A stretch of 64,000 nucleotides of DNA from Pempheris klunzingeri (lineage: Eukaryota > Chordata > Actinopteri > Acropomatiformes > Pempheridae), in assembly GCF_042242105.1 (NCBI RefSeq), contig NC_092032.1:19705915-19769914 (forward strand), given 5' to 3'. The position numbers were made by a program, and so were the translations under genes. The notes under the pieces are model-generated. The model did no database searches, was not told where the DNA came from, and worked only from the letters and a program-made list of their open reading frames with translations. Of this stretch, positions 36,681 to 64,000 are shown in pieces; the stretch's first letter is position 1, and every line of letters begins with the position of its first letter.

Positions 36681-38040
36681 CAACATTTGTTTTAACATAA
36701 TTTCACTTCCGTCCGATCAGGCAGCTGAAAACTGAACACAGACTTGTGTCGTTTCTCTACTTCCTGGATCTTTTAGTGGAAAAGCCCCGCTGGAAAACAA
36801 AAGTGCACATGCTGGATGAAGCACAGCCTGAGGGAATAGCACAGAGGACGACGGAGGGCTGGCGTGGGGGGCATGTTGCCTGCACAGAGGTTTAAGGCCT
36901 CAGAGGTGATGATCTGTGAGCGCTGTTTTCACACCAGAGTCTGAATCGGTGAGGTATATTTTAGTTGGGGTGAGCTGAGGTGGAGATGCGGGCGTCTTCA
37001 GAGCAGTGAAACACACAACTACTGTAAGTGCACTCTACAAACTGCAGCTAGCGTGGTTACAGTCAGTGCCAGACGAACACACAACACACCGTTTTCTGAC
37101 CTGCTGGTAAAAAGCAGGGCACTTCACATATTCCCCTCCCCTCTTAGGTTTCCAACGCATCCTCGCTTCAGATTGTTGCACCTCCTCCTCCATCGATTAA
37201 GTGACGAGCAGCAGGAAAACCGAAGCCACGGGCTACGTGGGGTTATAATATCAGTTGTTGATTGTTTTCTCCGGCGTCAGGATGACAGGAAATCTACAGC
37301 AGAGCGGGTTTTACAGGCGTGGGAGTCGCTGTCAGCAGTAGAGCAGCTCAGAGGTGAGACAAACACACAGGAACCATCAGAAACACCGACACACCGTTCA
37401 AGTAACACAGCTACGACCATAAACAGCTCAGCTAGCTAGTCCTCGCTGACGATGCTACACAGGATTCACACAGCGGCGCCTGTTTCTACGGCTCCCCTCC
37501 AGGTGAGCTGCTACACAGCCGCGTCCTCCACCCAGTCGGATCTATTTACAGACTTTTACAAAAGCAGGAATGAGAGAGTGAAGCGGATGATACTCGAGTG
37601 ATGTTTTGCGGCGGCGCAGCTGGGCCTCTAGAGCTGATTTCAGAGAGGTGTTGGGAACATTAGGTGACTTATGCACTTATATATGTAATCTGTAAATGAA
37701 AAGGTAGTTAATAGACTGGTTAAACCCCCAATTCATGCCAGCACAGGAAGTGTTTAACCTCTTAGTTTCACTTCCCTAAACGCTTTAAAATAACAGACAT
37801 GCGATAACGCTGATCCCACTTAACCCTCCGCCGCATAATCATAAATATACTTGTGTTTTTTTGCATGATTTTGTTTGATGTGTGCGTGAGAGCCGAAGCT
37901 GCCCGTCTGCGCTGCCTCAAAATGCGGCCAGAAGCGTTACTGCTATGAGTTTTGCGAGGTGATACAGATGTGGAGCGGGTCGTTCAGCATTTGTTCCCTG
38001 TGGAAATGATTGTTGTTGTTGTTGTTGTTGTTGTTGCAGA

Positions 38041-38176
38041 CGGAGGAGCGAGGGTCTCTTGGTGTGTTTCTCCGGGCTCCTGTCTCTTCCAGATCTACCA
38101 GCCCTTAAAAAGCTTCTGAGAGACAGAAAAAGACGACAACATGGAAAACTGTTAGCCGATCAATAAGCTGATATCT
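38041..38176 (+). other. Possible plus-strand non-coding exon
   Basis: An acceptor formed by (GTT)n then GCAG ends at 38040, and a GTAGGT donor follows at 38177. Upstream, CAG|GTGAGC at 37503 and GAG|GTGAGA at 37354 could be donors of first exons in a CpG-richer block. Only a four-codon frame is present, so any transcript would be non-coding or a 5' UTR. Weak support. Confidence 0.2.
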
Positions 38177-38567
38177 GGTAGGTGTATCGCTACTTTCAGT
38201 TTGTTTGTTAAATCTAGACTTAAAGGAACTGATGGACTAAAAAAAGTCAATTAAAGGAGATGATGGGCTTTTCCATGTAATATTACCTACTGTTAGCTGA
38301 TTATTTATCAATATATTTATACAGTATCTATGGTAAATAATGCTAAGATTGATAATACGAAGCCAAGAAACAAAATAATTAAAAAGATTCTCTTTGATCC
38401 ACAAATAGTCAGAATTAAATGGCTCATAAACTAAGTGGAATCCTGTGTGATCAGATGTTAAAAGGGCAGTTATGAGGAATGAGCTGGAATAAGCTTAGCT
38501 TAGCATAAAGACGGGACACAGCTCTGTTCAAAGGTAAATGTAAAAAAGATCATCACAGGATGAGATA

Positions 38568-39100
38568 TCCTGACTTTTAGTGTTAAACTCCATGCTAGAT
38601 TCAAAATGACTGGCAGGTACAAAAAGTGTTGGAATTGGTCCAGTAAAGACACCAGACTCCATTGGAAAAAACAGCAATTTTACCTGGCAGAACACAGGAG
38701 CTGCTGGTCGACTGCTGCCTCCATCAGTTAGTCTGTTTGTGTTATTGTTTCATTTGGGTATTTTAAAGGGCTAGTTCGAATCCAACACAACATTTGCGTA
38801 ACACACAACAACACAAACTAACCGGCAGCAGAGCAGCAGCTCCTGTGTTCTGTGAAGTAAAATCCCTGTTTTAGTGAATGTAGTCTGGTGTGTGTGCTGT
38901 TTGTGGTTAAACCAAAAGGATCTTCCAGGTCTCTCTCTGTAGGGATCCTTTCCATGATGCTGTCACACACTTAGAATAACACTCTGAGCCTGTCAGTGGA
39001 TCAAACAAGCACTTCTAGTTTAGCACTTTTTGTATCTGTGTCATTTCAAACCTAAAATATGCAAAAATAGCATTGAGACCAGAGATGTCCTTTAAAAATG
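38568..39100. mobile_element. Large palindromic element at the map7d2 3' end
   Basis: Core 38650-38890 with stem arms of about 110 bp each. The right outer arm is complete, to GTCCTTTAA near 39094; the left outer arm is shortened. It begins about 100 bp beyond the map7d2 stop codon on the transcribed side, so it may be part of the 3' UTR. Confidence 0.75.
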
Positions 39101-39200
39101 TCTTGTTTCCTCTGACGGCTTTACACGACTACTGTCGCAGGCTGAGTGGTGCTAACCATGACGGGTGAACAGGGAAAAGAGGAGGAGCGTCTCTACCTGG

Positions 39201-63693
<24,493 letters not shown>

Positions 63694-64000
63694 GTCAAAT
63701 GTCGCCTCGTATGTTCACCCGACGGGAGCCAGAGGACCGCTGAAGCCCGCAGCAGGAGCCCGCCTGTCCGGCACAGTGACTCAGGAAAAGACGGAGGAGA
63801 GTGTGATGCTGAGTAGGGAGACAGAGAGGGGAGGGAGGGAGGAAGGAAGGGAGGGAGGGCGCCTCCTGCCTTCGAGCTGTTGTTTTCCAAGTGCTGTAGC
63901 TTTGGTTCTGCGTTAGCTAGCTAACGGTTAGCCGTGTTTGAAGAAGAGTCAAGTCAAAATCATCCATTTTCCACCTAACTTACCTCACAAATATAACTGT
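63694..64000 (-). promoter_or_regulatory. map7d2: map7d2 5' UTR and promoter-proximal region
   Basis: Sequence upstream of the map7d2 start codon. It is GC-richer just upstream of the ATG (to about 63780), then purine-rich (GGGAGGGAGG-type) to about 63860. No TATA box or defined start is visible; the gene may have further upstream exons outside the window. Confidence 0.4.

Larger units (their letters stand above)
34441..39200. other. Spacer between bclaf3 and map7d2
   Basis: About 4.7 kb without a recognised coding exon. It contains an AGTAAAAGTA-type repeat fragment (34540-34640), a diverged tandem array (36096-36680), a GC-richer block (about 36900-38180) with plus-strand splice-like sites, a (GTT)n run (38010-38037), and a large palindromic element (38568-39100) next to the map7d2 3' end. 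Confidence 0.5.

Overview
The window is nuclear DNA from a ray-finned fish, probably a percomorph. The evidence is vertebrate multi-exon genes with GT-AG introns, long CA/GT, AT and CT microsatellites, a Tc1 transposon, and abundant short inverted-repeat elements. No prokaryotic, organellar or viral gene set is visible. Exons were joined by eye from splice sites, reading phase and remembered vertebrate family sequences, so UTRs and exact starts are less certain than the coding cores.

Layout. 1.27-1.41 kb (-): first coding exon of an SH2D1 (SAP/EAT-2) single-SH2 adaptor running off the left edge. 2.6-6.8 kb (+): complete stomatin-family (SPFH) membrane protein gene, divergent from the SH2D1 gene, with an RFX X-box-like palindrome in its promoter. 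6.8-11.1 kb: repeat-rich spacer. 11.15-20.39 kb (+): complete ten-exon lipase H/I-type phospholipase A1 with signal peptide and Ser-Asp-His triad. 20.4-23.9 kb: spacer and 3' flanks. 23.9-33.3 kb (-): bclaf3 (BCLAF1/THRAP3 family), nine coding exons, with an upstream non-coding exon near 34.2 kb. 34.4-39.2 kb: spacer. 39.2-63.7 kb (-): map7d2-like microtubule-associated protein, fifteen coding exons that keep frame throughout (628 codons plus stop). Its intron 2 holds an apparently complete Tc1 element with an uninterrupted transposase.

The map7d2-bclaf3 order and shared strand match the human Xp22 neighbourhood as I recall it. The paralogous pairs MAP7/BCLAF1 and MAP7D1/THRAP3 are also neighbours, so this block is an old paralogon. 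The genes are functionally unrelated: immune signalling adaptor, membrane scaffold, secreted lipase, RNA-associated nuclear protein, microtubule/kinesin cofactor.

The most unusual material is non-coding. It includes a palindromic short-element family present at least eight times, a nested inverted-repeat element in the lipase intron, a 10-copy minisatellite, a broken coding-like stretch inside a bclaf3 intron, complementary (GU)n/(AC)n tracts flanking one map7d2 exon, and a microsatellite that itself forms a splice donor. I see no convincing new multi-gene system.
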